Source: Novosphingobium sp. SG919 (GTDB lineage: Bacteria > Pseudomonadota > Alphaproteobacteria > Sphingomonadales > Sphingomonadaceae). Taken from it: a DNA stretch of 64,000 nt. Within the stretch, counting starts at the first letter, position 1. Every line of letters starts with the position of its first letter. The DNA is taken from positions 1,116,001 to 1,180,000 of the forward strand of contig NZ_JABCNG010000001.1 in NCBI RefSeq assembly GCF_012932495.1. The letters run 5' to 3'. A program made the position numbers and the translations under genes. This document shows, in pieces, positions 16,959 to 26,345 of this stretch. The notes beneath the pieces were generated by a model. That model saw only the letters and a program-made list of their open reading frames with translations, had not been told where the DNA came from and did no database searches.

Positions 16959-18704
16959 ATGAGCAACGACGACCAGGATTTTACGGTCCGGCCGGGAAGA
17001 GGGCGCGACGCGGGGCGGGGCGGCGGGCGGCGCGCGCAGAGCCTGGCCGCCCAGGTGCGCCGCGCAGCGGCGCGTGTCGGCCATGCCCGGCGCGGGCCTG
17101 CCAAGGGCAAGGGAACCGGCGCACGGGGCCGGGGGCGCATCGCGCGGCTCCGGCTGTCGTCAGGCCAGCATCGGCGGCGGGTCGTGGTCAAGGCCCGTAT
17201 CGTTCGGCACAAGGGCAGCCGGTTTCGGGCCGCACCGATGGCCCGGCATATCGCCTATCTCGAGCGTGACGGGGTGACGCGCGATGGCAGGGAAGGGCAG
17301 CTCTTCGGGTCCGTCGGGGACAAGGCGGATGGTGATGCCTTTGCTGCGCGATGCGAGGGTGACCGGCATCATTTCCGCTTCATCGTCTCTCCGGAAGATG
17401 CCGCCCAGATGGAAGACCTCAAGGCCTTCACCCGGGAATTGATGCGCGACATGAGCGCAGACCTGGGCACTGGCCTCGACTGGATCGCGACCGACCACTG
17501 GAATACCGACAATCCCCATGTGCATGTTCTCGTGCGGGGTGTCGCTGCGGACGGCAGCGATCTGGTGATCGACCGGGACTATATCCGCGAAGGCATGCGG
17601 TTTCGTGCAGAGGAGCGCGCCACCATCGAACTCGGGCCGCGCAGCGAGCAGGACCTGCGCCAGGCTCTCGAACGGGAGGTCGAGGCAGATCGCTGGACCA
17701 GTCTCGACAGCCGGCTCCAGCGCCTCGCCGACGAGCTGTCGGGCATGGTTGATCTGCGTCCCGCCGCAGGCGACGACCTGGAGCTTCGCGGGCTGCTGAT
17801 CGGCCGCGCCGCCAGGCTCGAACGCATGGGGCTGGCACGCCAAGAGGGGGCAGGGCTTTGGACGATCGCACCCGACGCAGAGGCGACGCTCCGGGACCTG
17901 TCGATCCGCACCGACATCATAAAGACCATGCATCGCGCATTGTCGGGTCGGGGGCCGGAGCCGGACGTATCAGGGTTTGTCCTGCACGATCGGCCGCCTG
18001 ACGGCGTGGTGATCGGTCGACTGGCCGAGCGAGGCCACCGCGACGAACTCGCCGGGACGGCCTATGCCATCATCGAAGGCACCGACGGGCGCACGCACCA
18101 TCTCAAGTTCGACAGCCTCGAGCTGACCGGTGATGCTCCACCCGGCGCCATCGTCGAAGTGCGCAGCTGGACCGACCGCACCGGCGCCGATCGCCTGTCA
18201 CTCGCCACGCGCACCGACCTGTCCGTCGCCGACCAGATTTCAGCGCGGGGTGCCACCTGGCTGGACCGGCAGCTGCTGTCGGGCGAACGCCACGAGGGTT
18301 GGGCTGGCTTCGGCGACGAGGTTCGGCAGGCCCTCGCCGCGCGAAGTGGCGAGCTTGAACGCCAGGGACTGGCTGCACGGCGGGGCGGTGGGTTCGTCTT
18401 TGCCAAGGATCTCCTGCAAACCCTGCAGGCGCGCGATCTCGCCCAAGCGATCGACGATATCGCGGAGCGCACCGGACTGGCGCACCAGCCATCGAGTGCA
18501 GGCACCTATGTGAGCGGGACCTATCGCACCCGGGTCGATCTATCCTCAGGCCGCTTTGCCATGATTGACGATGGGCTCAGTTTTCAGTTGGTTCCCTGGC
18601 GTCCGGCACTTGAGCCGCACCTCGGGCAGCACGTCTCCGGCGTGCTGACGCCGGGTGGATCGGTGGACTGGCAATTGGGTCGGGGGAAGGGGATTGGGCT
18701 GTAG
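16959..18704 (+). CDS. DUF3363 relaxase (MOBP/RlxS type)
   Basis: About 581 residues from ATG 16959 (alternatives: ATG 16944 or the open frame to 16842). A basic, Arg/Gly-rich N-terminus is followed by the VirD2-like nickase domain: HIAYLERDGVTRDG (about 97-110, candidate catalytic Tyr) and the metal-binding histidine motif NPHVHVLVRG (about 186-195). The C-terminal DUF3363 part ends WQLGRGKGIGL. It should nick oriT and lead the strand into the mating channel. In ICEMlSymR7A the corresponding protein is RlxS. Confidence 0.85.
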   Translation: MSNDDQDFTVRPGRGRDAGRGGGRRAQSLAAQVRRAAARVGHARRGPAKGKGTGARGRGRIARLRLSSGQHRRRVVVKARIVRHKGSRFRAAPMARHIAYLERDGVTRDGREGQLFGSVGDKADGDAFAARCEGDRHHFRFIVSPEDAAQMEDLKAFTRELMRDMSADLGTGLDWIATDHWNTDNPHVHVLVRGVAADGSDLVIDRDYIREGMRFRAEERATIELGPRSEQDLRQALEREVEADRWTSLDSRLQRLADELSGMVDLRPAAGDDLELRGLLIGRAARLERMGLARQEGAGLWTIAPDAEATLRDLSIRTDIIKTMHRALSGRGPEPDVSGFVLHDRPPDGVVIGRLAERGHRDELAGTAYAIIEGTDGRTHHLKFDSLELTGDAPPGAIVEVRSWTDRTGADRLSLATRTDLSVADQISARGATWLDRQLLSGERHEGWAGFGDEVRQALAARSGELERQGLAARRGGGFVFAKDLLQTLQARDLAQAIDDIAERTGLAHQPSSAGTYVSGTYRTRVDLSSGRFAMIDDGLSFQLVPWRPALEPHLGQHVSGVLTPGGSVDWQLGRGKGIGL

Positions 18705-19158
18705 CTGATTGTCAGATGCCAAAGCCAAAGGTCGTTGGCCGGGGCTTCTCTGTTCGCCCGGCGCTTCGGAGCCTTTGACGTCGATTGCAGCAGCGCCTGC
18801 CTACCGGTCCCAGCCCGTAGGCGCTGTTCGAAAGCAAGTTAAGCAAGCTCCCCCTGGAGAGCCAATGGCTTGCGTTGGGGACCTGATCAGATCCGGCCCT
18901 TTTCGCTAGCCCACAGCGGCATAGCCGAATGCAGCGTGTCTCGGCTCGCCCCGTATCAAGGTGGCGGCTACGGATTTTGGGCGCTCAAGCGGTTCCGTCG
19001 AGCGGGTGTGAAGGCAGGCAATATCGGCCGCGCGGGTGCGCATACAATCAGCGAGCGCTGAGCTTCCTGCTGTCCGCATCAAGGCTTCTCGGGGCGTTGC
19101 TCTGACGCGGCAAGGCCTTTGCCATGCTTCTTCGATCCCAGTTTCACCGGGGAAATGA
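18705..19158. other. Gene-free junction between relaxase and fimbrial operon
   Basis: About 450 bases with no convincing ORF. This is the boundary where the usual relaxase-TraG order is broken by the fimbrial cargo. I see no clear att or terminal repeat. GGGGAA just before 19159 may serve as the first fimbrial ribosome binding site. Confidence 0.4.
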
Positions 19159-20277
19159 ATGTTCGTTAGAGTTCTGAGGCATCGCCTGCGCAAGATCGCA
19201 ACTGCAGGTGCTTGCGCGTCTGATTTCCCGAACGTTGACGCGCGTGACCATATCAAGCGCGCGCGGGCGCTATGCTGCATGGTCGTAACCGGCGCTCATC
19301 TCCTTCAGCTGACATTGGTGTTGGGTGCCACGTTGCTGGTTACCGGACCTGCCCGCGCCGCGAACTACCAAGACTCCTGCTCGTTCTCGAACGCAAGCAA
19401 CACCTACACGCTAAGTCCAGCGGAGATTGGGACCAGCGTGACAGCCGATATGAACGCGAATCTGACCTGCAGCGGGTCTTATAATGTCCTAATGGCGACT
19501 TGCGTACAGCTGAACTACTCAAACAATTACGCCTATAACGTTGCTAACCCTTCCGTTCATATTCCAGTGAATGTCATTCTTGCAGTGGCCCCGCCGTCGA
19601 TGACCGGTTCGGCGACTAATCCGCCGTCGGGAACACAGTATAGCAAATATGTCGGCACCGGCCCGGGTGTGAATTTTACAACGGGGGCCAATGGATATGT
19701 AAAGGTCAATCTGCCAGCGACAAGTACCTCGTCCGGCATGGTTCCGGGTACCTACCGAGTGCAATACTCCTATGGCTTCGCCTACGGAGAGACTTTTAGC
19801 GGCAATGGCTGCACGGGTTCCGGTTTTTCGCTATCCTGGCGGACCCTCACTTTTGACTTCGTAATCAACGCGGTTTGTTCGATCGCGTCGGTCCAGAACA
19901 TCGCTTTTGGGAGCGTTTCCTACAGCGCCAGCGCGCAAAACACATCGGGCTCTGTCGTCGTGAACTGTCCGACCTCGGCCCCTTACACGATCTACCTGAG
20001 TGACGGAAACAATCGCCAAAGTGCCGGTTCAGGCCTGCGGCGCATGAAGAGCGCCGCGGGCAACCTTCTCCCCTATCAGCTCTACAAGGACGCAGGTCGT
20101 TCGCAGGTCTGGGATGCGACCGGCGGTCCCGCCGTGGTCGGTGGGAGCGGTGGCGTCAGTGGCACCGGAACGGGCACCAATGCTTCGACAACGATCTACG
20201 CGTCTATACCGGCAGCGACAGCAATGCCGCCCGTGGGAAGCTATGCGGACAACGTGGTGATTACCGTTGCGTACTGA
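19159..20277 (+). CDS. Spore-coat-U (SCPU) fimbrial protein, probable tip adhesin
   Basis: 372 residues, twice the size of the other pilins, with two domains: an N-terminal Cys-containing region (YQDSCSFSNASNTY) and a C-terminal SCPU domain (NAVCSIASVQNIAFGSVSY, ending DNVVITVAY). The hydrophobic signal segment is around residues 45-68, so the real start may be the internal ATG at 19279, though only 19159 has a ribosome binding site. In Csu-type archaic pili the two-domain subunit (CsuE) caps the fibre. Its place as first gene, before the major pilin, is unlike the csu order where the tip gene is last. Confidence 0.75.
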   Translation: MFVRVLRHRLRKIATAGACASDFPNVDARDHIKRARALCCMVVTGAHLLQLTLVLGATLLVTGPARAANYQDSCSFSNASNTYTLSPAEIGTSVTADMNANLTCSGSYNVLMATCVQLNYSNNYAYNVANPSVHIPVNVILAVAPPSMTGSATNPPSGTQYSKYVGTGPGVNFTTGANGYVKVNLPATSTSSGMVPGTYRVQYSYGFAYGETFSGNGCTGSGFSLSWRTLTFDFVINAVCSIASVQNIAFGSVSYSASAQNTSGSVVVNCPTSAPYTIYLSDGNNRQSAGSGLRRMKSAAGNLLPYQLYKDAGRSQVWDATGGPAVVGGSGGVSGTGTGTNASTTIYASIPAATAMPPVGSYADNVVITVAY

Positions 20278-20863
20278 ATCGAATATACTCGGTCGGCATT
20301 GGAGGCCCAGTCTCGCGCTCGTACGCTCGGTTGTCCGCGCCCCAATGGGCAGACCATTTCCTCGCAAGCACCCCTTGGCCGCTCATCGCGCGGCATGCGG
20401 CAGTCTTGCGAGGCTGAGATCCAAGGCGTGTCGTCGAGCGGGTGCAATGCAGCTCTGGAGTACCGTCGAGTGCCTCACGGCGCGTCATCCGCGCTCCGGC
20501 GGTAGGTTGTGGGGACGCTATCGGAACCGGATAATCAAACACGAAACTTGGCCACTGGGTCTGGCCAATGGGGGAATTGTGGAATGCGGATAACGAACCT
20601 GTCCGGGTAGCGCTGCTCCCGGGCAAATGTGGCGTTGAGGCGAGTCCTCGCGGAGGTCCTTCGCCCACATCCCTCTTTCTCCAAATTTTCGATCGGCAGT
20701 GCCCGGCATGTCAGCGGATTCGCCGCGGGGCAACTCACGTCATCTGGTTTCCTTGGAAGCCACGCGCCCGACAAGCGGACGGGTGTGGGCGCGCCGCGCC
20801 AGAGCAATCCGCTTGCTAACCGATGGGGTTCGCCTCGTCAGATTAAGTTGAGGAAGACTGCAT
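20278..20863. other. Gene-free region before major pilin
   Basis: Nearly 590 bases without a convincing ORF. It probably contains a separate promoter for the pilin-chaperone-usher genes. GAGGAAG around 20850 is the pilin ribosome binding site. No repeat family was recognised. Confidence 0.4.
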
Positions 20864-21439
20864 ATGAAGAAACTGTTTCTTGGTGTCGTTGGCGCTGCCA
20901 TCATGAGTGCTGCAATGCCGGCTATGGCCGCTCCGCCAAGCCCGGCGAACGGCACCTCCTCGGGTACGCTCGACGTAAAGCTTACCATCGCCCCGGGTTG
21001 CTATCTCGTGTCGTCGGGCGCCGGTACCACCGGCGGCGCAATTGCGAACGCGATCATGGACTTTGGCACTGTCTCTTCGGGCTCCACCGGCTCGGTCGAC
21101 GGTCAGGCCCTGTCCGCGTCGGGCAGCGGTAGCATGGTGCAGGTGAGCTGCTCCTCGTCCTACGTTGGTGTCAATGCGCCCAGCCTGGACATCGGTTCGG
21201 GCCTCAATGCGTCGGGCAATCAGCGCCGACTGCTCGGGCCCGCCGGAGCCACGGTCAATTACAACATCTACCAGGACGCCGGCCGCAACGTCGCATGGCT
21301 TCCCGGATCGCCAGTCAACCTGGTCATTCCGACCGCCAATACGCCGGCCCAGGTTGGAATCTATGGCCGCGTCCCGAGCGTCGCATCGCTCGCGGATGGG
21401 ACCTACACCGACACGGTCACGCTGACTCTCACCTATTGA
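20864..21439 (+). CDS. SCPU fimbrial protein, probable major pilin
   Basis: 191 residues with a classic signal peptide (MKKLFLGVVGAAIMSAAMPAMA). The SCPU fold is visible: VKLTIAPGCYLVSSGAG at the N-terminus, the ASGNQRRL...YNIYQDAGR segment and the donor-strand-type end GTYTDTVTLTLTY. It is placed directly before chaperone and usher, like CsuA/B. A large hairpin after the stop could make this gene more abundant than the downstream ones. Confidence 0.8.
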   Translation: MKKLFLGVVGAAIMSAAMPAMAAPPSPANGTSSGTLDVKLTIAPGCYLVSSGAGTTGGAIANAIMDFGTVSSGSTGSVDGQALSASGSGSMVQVSCSSSYVGVNAPSLDIGSGLNASGNQRRLLGPAGATVNYNIYQDAGRNVAWLPGSPVNLVIPTANTPAQVGIYGRVPSVASLADGTYTDTVTLTLTY

Positions 21440-21445
21440 TACCGG

Positions 21446-21486
21446 GCTGGCCGGGGCCGTGAGCGCCGCTCGCGGTCCCAGCCAGC
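21446..21486 (+). terminator. Intra-operon hairpin (possible attenuator)
   Basis: GCTGGC (21446-21451) pairs with GCCAGC (21481-21486), with inner pairs GGG/CCC, CCG/CGG and GAGC/GCTC giving a long interrupted stem. It lies between the major pilin and the chaperone and has no T-run, so partial termination or mRNA end protection is likely. Confidence 0.55.
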
Positions 21487-21573
21487 AATTCCCCATTCCA
21501 GCGATGGATTATGTGCCGCCGACCGCTCGCAGTGGCCGTGCCGTTGAATTCACAGAGAAGTGAGCCAGGTTGC

Positions 21574-22320
21574 ATGAAGCTGTTTCGCAAATACTCGCTG
21601 CTGACCCTGCTGGCCTTCAGTTCGGTGCCGCAGCCTGCCGGAGCGGCGGCGCTGAGGATTTCACCGATCGGCGTCGACATCCGTTCCGATGAGCGTGCTG
21701 CTGCCGTAACGATATTCAACAGCGACAATGAACCTGTGACCCTGCAGGTCCGGCTCTACAAGTGGCGGCAGGTTGACGGCGAGGACCGCCTCGAGCAAGC
21801 CACCGATCTCATCGCCAGCCCGCCCTCGCTGACAATCGCGCCCAACAAGTCCTTCACTCTGCGCGTTGCCCGCCCTTCGACCGGCGCTGTCGGGGGTGAG
21901 CTTTCCTACCGGCTGTTCATTGACGAACTCCCCAAGCCGATCGATCCGCGGGCAGTATCTCAAGGTGTGCGGATGGTTTTGCGCACCTCGATGCCGGTGT
22001 TCGTGGTCGACAAGACGGCCGTTGCCAAGCTCACCTGGCATGTCTGGGAGGACAAAGGTGGCGTTCATGCAGAAGCGACCAATAGCGGGTTGCGGCACGC
22101 CAAGATCGGCGGGCTCCGCCTTGAGCTTGCCGATGGATCCGCTCTGACGCTTGCGCAGGGTCTTGCCGGCTATGTGCTTGCTGGGTCCACCAAGCGTTTC
22201 AACTACCAGCCGTCTGCGGGCTCCTCTGCCGCGCACCTCAAGCCAGGCGATCGAGTGACGGTTATCGCAAAGAACGATCTTCTGGATATCCGCGAGCCCA
22301 TCGCGGCCGAAGTTCGCTAA
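21574..22320 (+). CDS. Fimbrial periplasmic chaperone (PapD/CsuC-like)
   Basis: 248 residues with signal peptide (MKLFRKYSLLTLLAFSSVPQ). Ig-like chaperone features: ALRISPIGVDIRSDERAAAV, NEPVTLQVRLYKW, FTLRVARPS and the domain-2 region TAVAKLTWHVWED. It should fold pilins in the periplasm and deliver them to the usher. The start at 21574 excludes a non-signal extension. It precedes the usher gene by 4 nt. Confidence 0.85.
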   Translation: MKLFRKYSLLTLLAFSSVPQPAGAAALRISPIGVDIRSDERAAAVTIFNSDNEPVTLQVRLYKWRQVDGEDRLEQATDLIASPPSLTIAPNKSFTLRVARPSTGAVGGELSYRLFIDELPKPIDPRAVSQGVRMVLRTSMPVFVVDKTAVAKLTWHVWEDKGGVHAEATNSGLRHAKIGGLRLELADGSALTLAQGLAGYVLAGSTKRFNYQPSAGSSAAHLKPGDRVTVIAKNDLLDIREPIAAEVR

Positions 22321-22324
22321 TTGC

Positions 22325-24790
22325 ATGCCCGGATTTTCGGCGCGCTGCTGCCTTCTAGCAAGCGCGTGTCTGATTCCAGCTCAACATGCATTTGCTGCCG
22401 ACAATGATCGGTCGGCTGTGGCCTTGCTTGCCGCAAATGACGATGACCAATCCGGACCGATTGGCGGGCGGGTCGACGCGGGCGGCGGGCTCGGCGCAAG
22501 CCAGGACCTCTATCTTATGGCAACCCTCAACGGGACGCCGACTGACCAGTTCGTGAAGGCCCGGCGAAAGCCGGAAGGCTTCTCCTTCCGTGCTGAAGAC
22601 TTGCGAAACATCCGACTGCTTATCGACCGCAGTTTCAAACCGGACGATATGGTCCCCGCTTCGGCAATGGCGCAGGTTCGCTTCAGCTATGACGAAGAGC
22701 ATCAGGTCCTCGACGTCCAGGCGCCTGACGCGTTTATCGCCTCCTTCTCGGTGGGGCTCGACACAGGCCGTCAGAGCTTCGATCCAGCCGACATCAAACC
22801 GCTCAACGGCTTAATGCTTGGATACGGCATCTACGGAACGGCAGATCGCGGAAATGTAAGCGTCTCTGCAAGCCTCGAGGCCGATCTGATGACGCGCGCC
22901 GGAACCTTCGTGACCACTGGCACGGTTGCCAGCACCAATTCGTCCGGGGGCCGGAACGCTGTGCGGTACGACAGTTACTGGCGCTATATCGATCCGCGGT
23001 CTGTTCGCTCCTACACCGTCGGGGATTTCAGCAGCAACGCGCAAAGCTGGACATCGGCGGTACGCCTTGGAGGCTTGCAGATCGCCAGCGCGTTCGAGCA
23101 GCGCGCAGATATCGTTACGAATGCGCTACCGCAGTTCGGCGGCTCTGCCGCGCTTCCATCCACAGTCGATCTCTACGTCAACCAGCAGAGGATCTACAGC
23201 GGGCAAGTGCCCTCAGGTCCGTTCGATCTGAAAGAGCTGCCTTACACGGCCAACGGCAACGTCAGGATGGTCGTTACCGACACCAATGGTCGTCAGGTCG
23301 CGGTGACCAAGCCGTTCTACTACACGCAGGGACTGCTGAAGAAAGGCCTGTTTACCTATTCATTCGACGTTGGTGCTCCGCGGCTTGATTTCGGGACGAG
23401 GTCGTTTGTCTACGACAGTATCCTGGCCGCAAGCGGCGTCGCCAAATATGGGCTTGGCAACGATCTGACGGTTGAACTTGCCGGGGAATACACCAGCGAC
23501 GGCCTGGGTATGGCGGGCCTTGGTGCGGTGGCATCTTTGGGCGGAATCGGCGCCGTGCGCGGTTCGATCTCTGGCAGCCGCTACTCCGGTCATTCGGGCT
23601 TACAGTATGGGGCGCGGATCGAGGGCGCGGTTGGCGGTGTCCGTTTCTTCGCCGGCACGCAGCGCACCAGCGGCGAATATTTCGACCTGGGCCGAGTGTC
23701 GGCAATTCGGAGTACGCGCCGTCATGAGTACGGGCCCGGCCTGCAGCCAGGAGAGCGCGATAGCGTGATTGCCAACTCTGTGCTGTCGCGGATTAACGAC
23801 CAGGCTGGTGTTTCCTTTCAGCCCTGGTTTGACAAGACATCGATATCCCTGAGCTACAATCGCATCGTGTCCTCGCTCAACCGCTTTGAGGCCATGAACT
23901 TCTCTCTCACGCGCGGGCTCGGCAGCAGAATCAGCATCTATGCAAATGGCTCGCTCGATCTCAACAACCGCCGAAACTATGGCCTCTATTTGACTTTCAG
24001 CATCCGTCCTGGCCAGCGCGCTTACGCAACGGCAGACTACGGCAATTCCGGCGGCGCTCACAGCTGGGGAATCCAATATTCTTCAACCGGGTCCGGTCGC
24101 CAGGGCGAGGTCAATTGGGGCGCTGCCTATCGCGGTGGGCAGAGTGGTCCTTCAAGCGAAAGCGCTTTCCTGAACTATCAGGCGCCTCAGGCCTTTGTGC
24201 AGGCGCGCGTTGACGAAAGCGGCGGGGCGTGGCGCGGCCAACTCGACCTGGAAGGATCGATCCTCGCCGCAGGCGGCGGGCTCTTTCCGGCACCGCGCGT
24301 GATGAATAGCTTTGTCGTCGTGGCCAATGCCGGACCCCACGTCGATGTCCTGCAAGGCGGGGTTCGGGTGGCGCGCACCGATTCCAACGGAAGGGCGCTG
24401 CTCCCCAATGTGATCCCTTATCAGCCAACCCACGTCTACCTGGATCCCGTAGCGCTTCCGGACGGCTGGGAGGTGTCGGAAACCGATCAGGTTGCAGTCG
24501 CCGCCTTTAAGCAGGGCGCCATGGTCGATTTCGGAGCACGAATGGCGCATGGGGCGACGATCAGCTTGGTCGGCGCCGACGGCAAGCCCATGGAACCCGG
24601 ATATGTCGCGCAGCTCGAAGGTGGCGAGCGCGCCACGATCGGCTATGACGGGCTCGTCTATCTGCGCGGGCTGACTGCCAGGAACCGCCTCACCGTCGAT
24701 CTGGGCGTATCTGGCACCTGCGCCGCGACATTTGCCTATGATGTGAACAAGATCGCCGACCAGATGATCGGGCCAGTGTCGTGCAGATAA
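22325..24790 (+). CDS. Fimbrial outer-membrane usher (CsuD/FimD-like)
   Basis: 821 residues with a signal peptide (ends near HAFAADNDRS). An N-terminal chaperone-binding region is followed by the beta-barrel/plug region (VDLYVNQQRIYSGQVPSGPF, later GNVRMVVTDTNGRQVAVTKPF) and C-terminal plug-like domains (GGVRVARTDSNGRALLPNV). Length is normal for archaic ushers. Its stop overlaps the next gene by 10 nt. Confidence 0.85.
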   Translation: MPGFSARCCLLASACLIPAQHAFAADNDRSAVALLAANDDDQSGPIGGRVDAGGGLGASQDLYLMATLNGTPTDQFVKARRKPEGFSFRAEDLRNIRLLIDRSFKPDDMVPASAMAQVRFSYDEEHQVLDVQAPDAFIASFSVGLDTGRQSFDPADIKPLNGLMLGYGIYGTADRGNVSVSASLEADLMTRAGTFVTTGTVASTNSSGGRNAVRYDSYWRYIDPRSVRSYTVGDFSSNAQSWTSAVRLGGLQIASAFEQRADIVTNALPQFGGSAALPSTVDLYVNQQRIYSGQVPSGPFDLKELPYTANGNVRMVVTDTNGRQVAVTKPFYYTQGLLKKGLFTYSFDVGAPRLDFGTRSFVYDSILAASGVAKYGLGNDLTVELAGEYTSDGLGMAGLGAVASLGGIGAVRGSISGSRYSGHSGLQYGARIEGAVGGVRFFAGTQRTSGEYFDLGRVSAIRSTRRHEYGPGLQPGERDSVIANSVLSRINDQAGVSFQPWFDKTSISLSYNRIVSSLNRFEAMNFSLTRGLGSRISIYANGSLDLNNRRNYGLYLTFSIRPGQRAYATADYGNSGGAHSWGIQYSSTGSGRQGEVNWGAAYRGGQSGPSSESAFLNYQAPQAFVQARVDESGGAWRGQLDLEGSILAAGGGLFPAPRVMNSFVVVANAGPHVDVLQGGVRVARTDSNGRALLPNVIPYQPTHVYLDPVALPDGWEVSETDQVAVAAFKQGAMVDFGARMAHGATISLVGADGKPMEPGYVAQLEGGERATIGYDGLVYLRGLTARNRLTVDLGVSGTCAATFAYDVNKIADQMIGPVSCR

Positions 24791-25122
24791 CAGGCAAGGG
24801 CCTCATCTGCGTTGCGGGAGCTTGTCTCGTCTGCACTGCGCCCGTTGCCGCACGCACCATCAACGATTCAGTCCGTCCGTTTCCCCACGGCAGGGTGATG
24901 CAGGTGGAGCTCAAGGTTGCGCCGAGCTGCAGCTTCACCATACGGTTCGAAGAAGCCGTGTTGATCCACTGTTCGACTGCGCGGCCCATGATCGTGACCC
25001 TGATCTCGGATACCGATCCTGCTTTTGCTGAACCCGTGGCAATCAGCCCGGGGCCTGAAATGAAGTTCCGTCCGCCGCGGCCCCGCCCGGATGGCGCTCA
25101 ACGGCTCAACGTGGACTTCTGA
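24781..25122 (+). CDS. Small exported protein of the fimbrial operon
   Basis: 113 residues with a signal peptide (MQITGKGLICVAGACLVCTA) overlapping the usher gene by 10 nt. The mature part contains VELKVAPSCSFTIRFEEAVLIHCST, a possible disulfide pair, and a Pro/Arg-rich end. It could be a degenerate SCPU-type subunit or an assembly factor. The overlap argues for a real operon member. Confidence 0.6.
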   Translation: MQITGKGLICVAGACLVCTAPVAARTINDSVRPFPHGRVMQVELKVAPSCSFTIRFEEAVLIHCSTARPMIVTLISDTDPAFAEPVAISPGPEMKFRPPRPRPDGAQRLNVDF

Positions 25123-25285
25123 CATGCGAACGCCTGCCCGTTCGATAAGAATGTCGAGAGTCGAGAAGGCCGCGAGCCAGCGAATGAAAGCGTGCTTCAG
25201 CACAGAGGCACGCTTCGAACGCCTTCGCCGCGCAACTGGCCGCTGCCATTACCCAACCAATACGCTGAAATCGGGGAGTTCAAGC

Positions 25286-25789
25286 ATGCACATCAGACGT
25301 CGGACAATCGCTTGGGCTCTAGCGATCTGCGGCAGCGCGCTCTTCCCAGATAGCGCCTGGGCGGCCAGCACAGCGACAAATCTATCGGTAACAGCCACTG
25401 TTGTATCGAGCTGCGCGGTAAATTCGACCTCGACACTCGCCTTCGGCGCGATCTCGGCAGGCACATTCCCTGTGAACAGCACTGGCTCTGTGACCTTTAC
25501 CTGCTCCGGCGGAACGGCTTGGTTCGTCACTGCCACCCTCAGTTCCAATGCGTCCGGTTCGCAGCCGCGCATGGTGAGCAGCGGCCAATACCTGAGCTAC
25601 AATATCTATTCGGATGGCGGCCGTACCGTGGCCTTCCCAACCGCGCTTGGCACGCTCGGTTCAGGCAATACTGGAGGAACGGGGACGGGCGGCCAGCAGA
25701 CGGTGACTGTGTATGGTCAGGTGCCAAGCCAGCCCCTCCCGCCGGCTGCGACCTACACCGACACACTCACGCTGACCGTCAATTGGTGA
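25286..25789 (+). CDS. SCPU fimbrial subunit
   Basis: 167 residues from ATG 25286, preceded by GGGGAG. A signal peptide (ends PDSAWA) is followed by an SCPU domain: NLSVTATVVSSCAVNSTSTL, SNASGSQPRM, YLSYNIYSDGGRTV and terminal TYTDTLTLTVNW. It is a close paralogue of the next gene, indicating tandem duplication. Probably a minor pilin. Confidence 0.8.
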   Translation: MHIRRRTIAWALAICGSALFPDSAWAASTATNLSVTATVVSSCAVNSTSTLAFGAISAGTFPVNSTGSVTFTCSGGTAWFVTATLSSNASGSQPRMVSSGQYLSYNIYSDGGRTVAFPTALGTLGSGNTGGTGTGGQQTVTVYGQVPSQPLPPAATYTDTLTLTVNW

Positions 25790-25833
25790 GCCAGTCTGGC
25801 CGACGCTGACAGCACTTGATCAGGAAAATGGAC

Positions 25834-26340
25834 ATGAAGAACTTTCGCAGCCGGCTTCTGCCTGGTGTTTTGCTGGCGATTGCCGCCTTCGCTCCCGAAA
25901 GCGCGTTCGCCGGAGCAGGTGCAAACAATCTTTCAGTGAGCGCGACCGTATCGAGCAGTTGCAGCATTACCAGCACCACCGCCCTGGCGTTTGGAACCGC
26001 CACTGCATCGTCGCTTCCGCTCGATGGCCAGGGCGCGATCAGCTTCACTTGCACCAATACGACGCCATGGATGGTGTATGGTGACGTTGGTCAGAACGCC
26101 AGCGGATCGCAGCGGCGGATGATCAATTCCGGGCAATACCTTGCCTACAACATTTACGCCGATTCCGGGCGAACCGCTGTTTTCCCAGTTGCTCTCTCGA
26201 GCTTGGGTGCCGGTAACACCGGTGGCACCGGGACCGGCCTATCGCAGACGGTGACCGTCTACGGAAGAATTCCGGCGGGTACCGCCTTGCCCGCGCCCGG
26301 CACATATACGGATACCATTGTTTTGACGCTGAACTGGTGA
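25834..26340 (+). CDS. SCPU fimbrial subunit (paralogue)
   Basis: 168 residues from ATG 25834, chosen because AGGAA is 7 nt upstream; TTG 25816 and ATG 25828 are alternatives. Signal peptide MKNFRSRLLPGVLLAIAAFA. The SCPU pattern NLSVSATVSSSCSITSTTAL, NASGSQRRM and YNIYADSGRTAVF is very similar to the preceding subunit. It ends with the donor-strand-like TYTDTIVLTLNW. Confidence 0.8.
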   Translation: MKNFRSRLLPGVLLAIAAFAPESAFAGAGANNLSVSATVSSSCSITSTTALAFGTATASSLPLDGQGAISFTCTNTTPWMVYGDVGQNASGSQRRMINSGQYLAYNIYADSGRTAVFPVALSSLGAGNTGGTGTGLSQTVTVYGRIPAGTALPAPGTYTDTIVLTLNW

Positions 26341-26345
26341 CCGGC

